In this document: piece after piece, positions 63,181 to 64,000 of the stretch
Position numbering within the stretch: position 1 is the first letter of the stretch
How the letters are laid out: each line of letters begins with the position of its first letter
Program-made: the position numbers and the translations under genes
The notes under the pieces: model-generated
The model's input: the letters and a program-made list of their open reading frames with translations, nothing else
The model's database searches: none
Told to the model about the DNA's origin: nothing
Assembly (NCBI GenBank): GCA_020466095.1
Contig: CM035806.1
Span: 69,889,077 to 69,953,076, forward strand
Origin: Chlorops oryzae
Taxonomy: Eukaryota > Arthropoda > Insecta > Diptera > Chloropidae
Length of the DNA stretch: 64,000 nucleotides
Reading direction: 5' to 3'

Positions 63181-63200
63181 TAAACCGAAAGTAGTATTAT
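62966..63200 (+). mobile_element. tRNA-derived SINE-like repeat, copy 2
   Basis: Shares GGCATTCGA...AAATATAG, the A-box-like GGCGTAATGGGTAAGC and the B-box-like ATTCAAATCCC with copy 1, and is followed by about 32 T (63148-63179). The shared AGTA-TATAATTAG after the T run extends the match. Confidence 0.6.
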
Positions 63201-63540
63201 AATTAGGTGTGTGATTGGTTTCCCTGGGTTTTCATTTCCCTGGGGAAATACGATTCCCGGGAATTAAAATATGGTGTGATTGTTTTCCCGGGAATCGAAA
63301 AAGAACATTGAGCATGAAAGTTTACATTTTAGGCATTCAACTTACATTTTTTACTGAAGAAAGTAAATTTAAACAATATTTAAACGTAGCAAACTTCTTG
63401 TTATTCGATTTTGACAGCTTATTTGAGTGATGCCACCCTTTTGATACTAGCGAATACTGCCTTCTTTAGGTTTTTTAAGAGGTGTTAGGTTAGGTTACTT
63501 GGGCGGAGTTACATTTTTAATAATTTAAAACTTAAAGAAA
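63201..63540. other. Unassigned AT-rich stretch
   Basis: No gene recognised. TTCCCTGGG / TTCCCGGGAAT motifs at 63220-63296 suggest the end of a MITE, but no partner end was found. Confidence 0.4.
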
Positions 63541-64000
63541 AACAAGTGAAGAAGTTTACATCGGCTAAGCCGATTGCACACATACCTTTTCCTCAGCCTG
63601 AAATATGTTAAAACATTACCTTAACAAAAATTCCTACCGTTTTCGTTGTCTAGCTTGGATATCTATTTATACCTTATCTGTACTTCGATTTAGCTTCTAT
63701 AACTCGAGATTATTATTAAGCACAAAATTTTCGCGGATGGCGAGCATGGTCAAATTTTAACCGTTAGAGGACATTTTGTCTAGCTGCGAAATACTCAATT
63801 CAAAATAGTGAAAATAAAATGTTTGCGAATTTCGCGAATGGTGGTCATGGTCAAATTTTAACCGTTAGAGGACATTTTGTCTAGCTGCGAAATACTCAAT
63901 TTAAATAGTGAAAATCAAATTTTTGCGAATTTCGCGAATGGTGGTCATGGTCAAATTTTAACCGTTAGAGGACATTTTGTCTAGCTGCGAAAACCTGAAT
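63541..64000 (+). mobile_element. Third Helentron-like element, runs off the window
   Basis: Repeats the 5' end of the element at 5794 (ACAAGTGAAGAAGTTTACAT, hairpin ATCGGCTAAGCCGAT) and then 101-bp satellite units starting at about 63736, 63837 and 63938. Same orientation as the first copy. Confidence 0.75.

Overview
The window is eukaryotic and very probably from a fly (Brachycera, most likely Cyclorrhapha; genus not determinable by eye). The evidence is an RR-type cuticular protein gene, arthropod TATA/Inr promoters, short GT-AG introns, and BEL/Pao, gypsy, mariner, Tc1, hAT, PIF/Harbinger, Polinton/Maverick and Helentron-like (DINE-1-type) elements. Only one piece of host gene is recognisable: the last two exons of a pro-resilin-like cuticular protein gene at 4865-5375. 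Nearly everything else is mobile DNA.

Layout. Positions 1-2870 hold a decayed PIF/Harbinger transposon, with a three-exon transposase on the minus strand and a BESS-type protein exon on the plus strand. A 1.09 kb near-perfect palindrome sits in the transposase intron. A hAT MITE follows at 3298-3913, then the cuticle gene.

From about 5794 to 49619 there is one nested stack of transposons whose joints can be read from target-site duplications (TSDs). A Helentron-like element with a 101-bp satellite received a BEL/Pao element (6089-48017, TSD TCGCG). That BEL element was hit by: a hAT MITE (6250-7777) which itself holds an intact mariner (6470-7761); three copies of a second hAT MITE in its two LTRs; a structurally intact gypsy element (9462-18531, TSD ACGT); a CR1/L2-like LINE flanked by inverted 128-bp repeats (18834-23330); and a Tc1 element (25618-44029, TSD TA). 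The Tc1 contains a complete 15.4 kb Polinton (27019-42449, 6-bp TSD TTGGTT) and another hAT MITE (42557-43918).

The Polinton has 986-bp terminal inverted repeats (TIRs) that look identical. It carries protein-primed DNA polymerase B with N-terminal C2H2 fingers, adenain-like protease, PLA2-like PX protein, FtsK/HerA packaging ATPase, a BIR-domain (IAP-like) protein, three conserved proteins of unknown role, retroviral-type integrase with chromodomain, penton, major capsid protein and an OB-fold-like protein. Polymerase, penton and capsid genes each carry one TAA stop and the integrase has a frameshift, so this copy looks non-autonomous. Several of its genes, including the BIR gene, share a TATA box placed 33-34 bp before an arthropod initiator; the TIRs carry such a promoter facing inwards.

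Positions 49687-58926 are a second BEL/Pao element with equal 434-bp LTRs, broken by a larger copy of the same hAT MITE (53901-56773). The last 5 kb hold AT-rich repeats, a second Helentron-like element (59454-60534), a decayed hAT transposase, a 60-bp minisatellite, a tRNA-derived SINE-like repeat and the start of a third Helentron-like copy running off the end.
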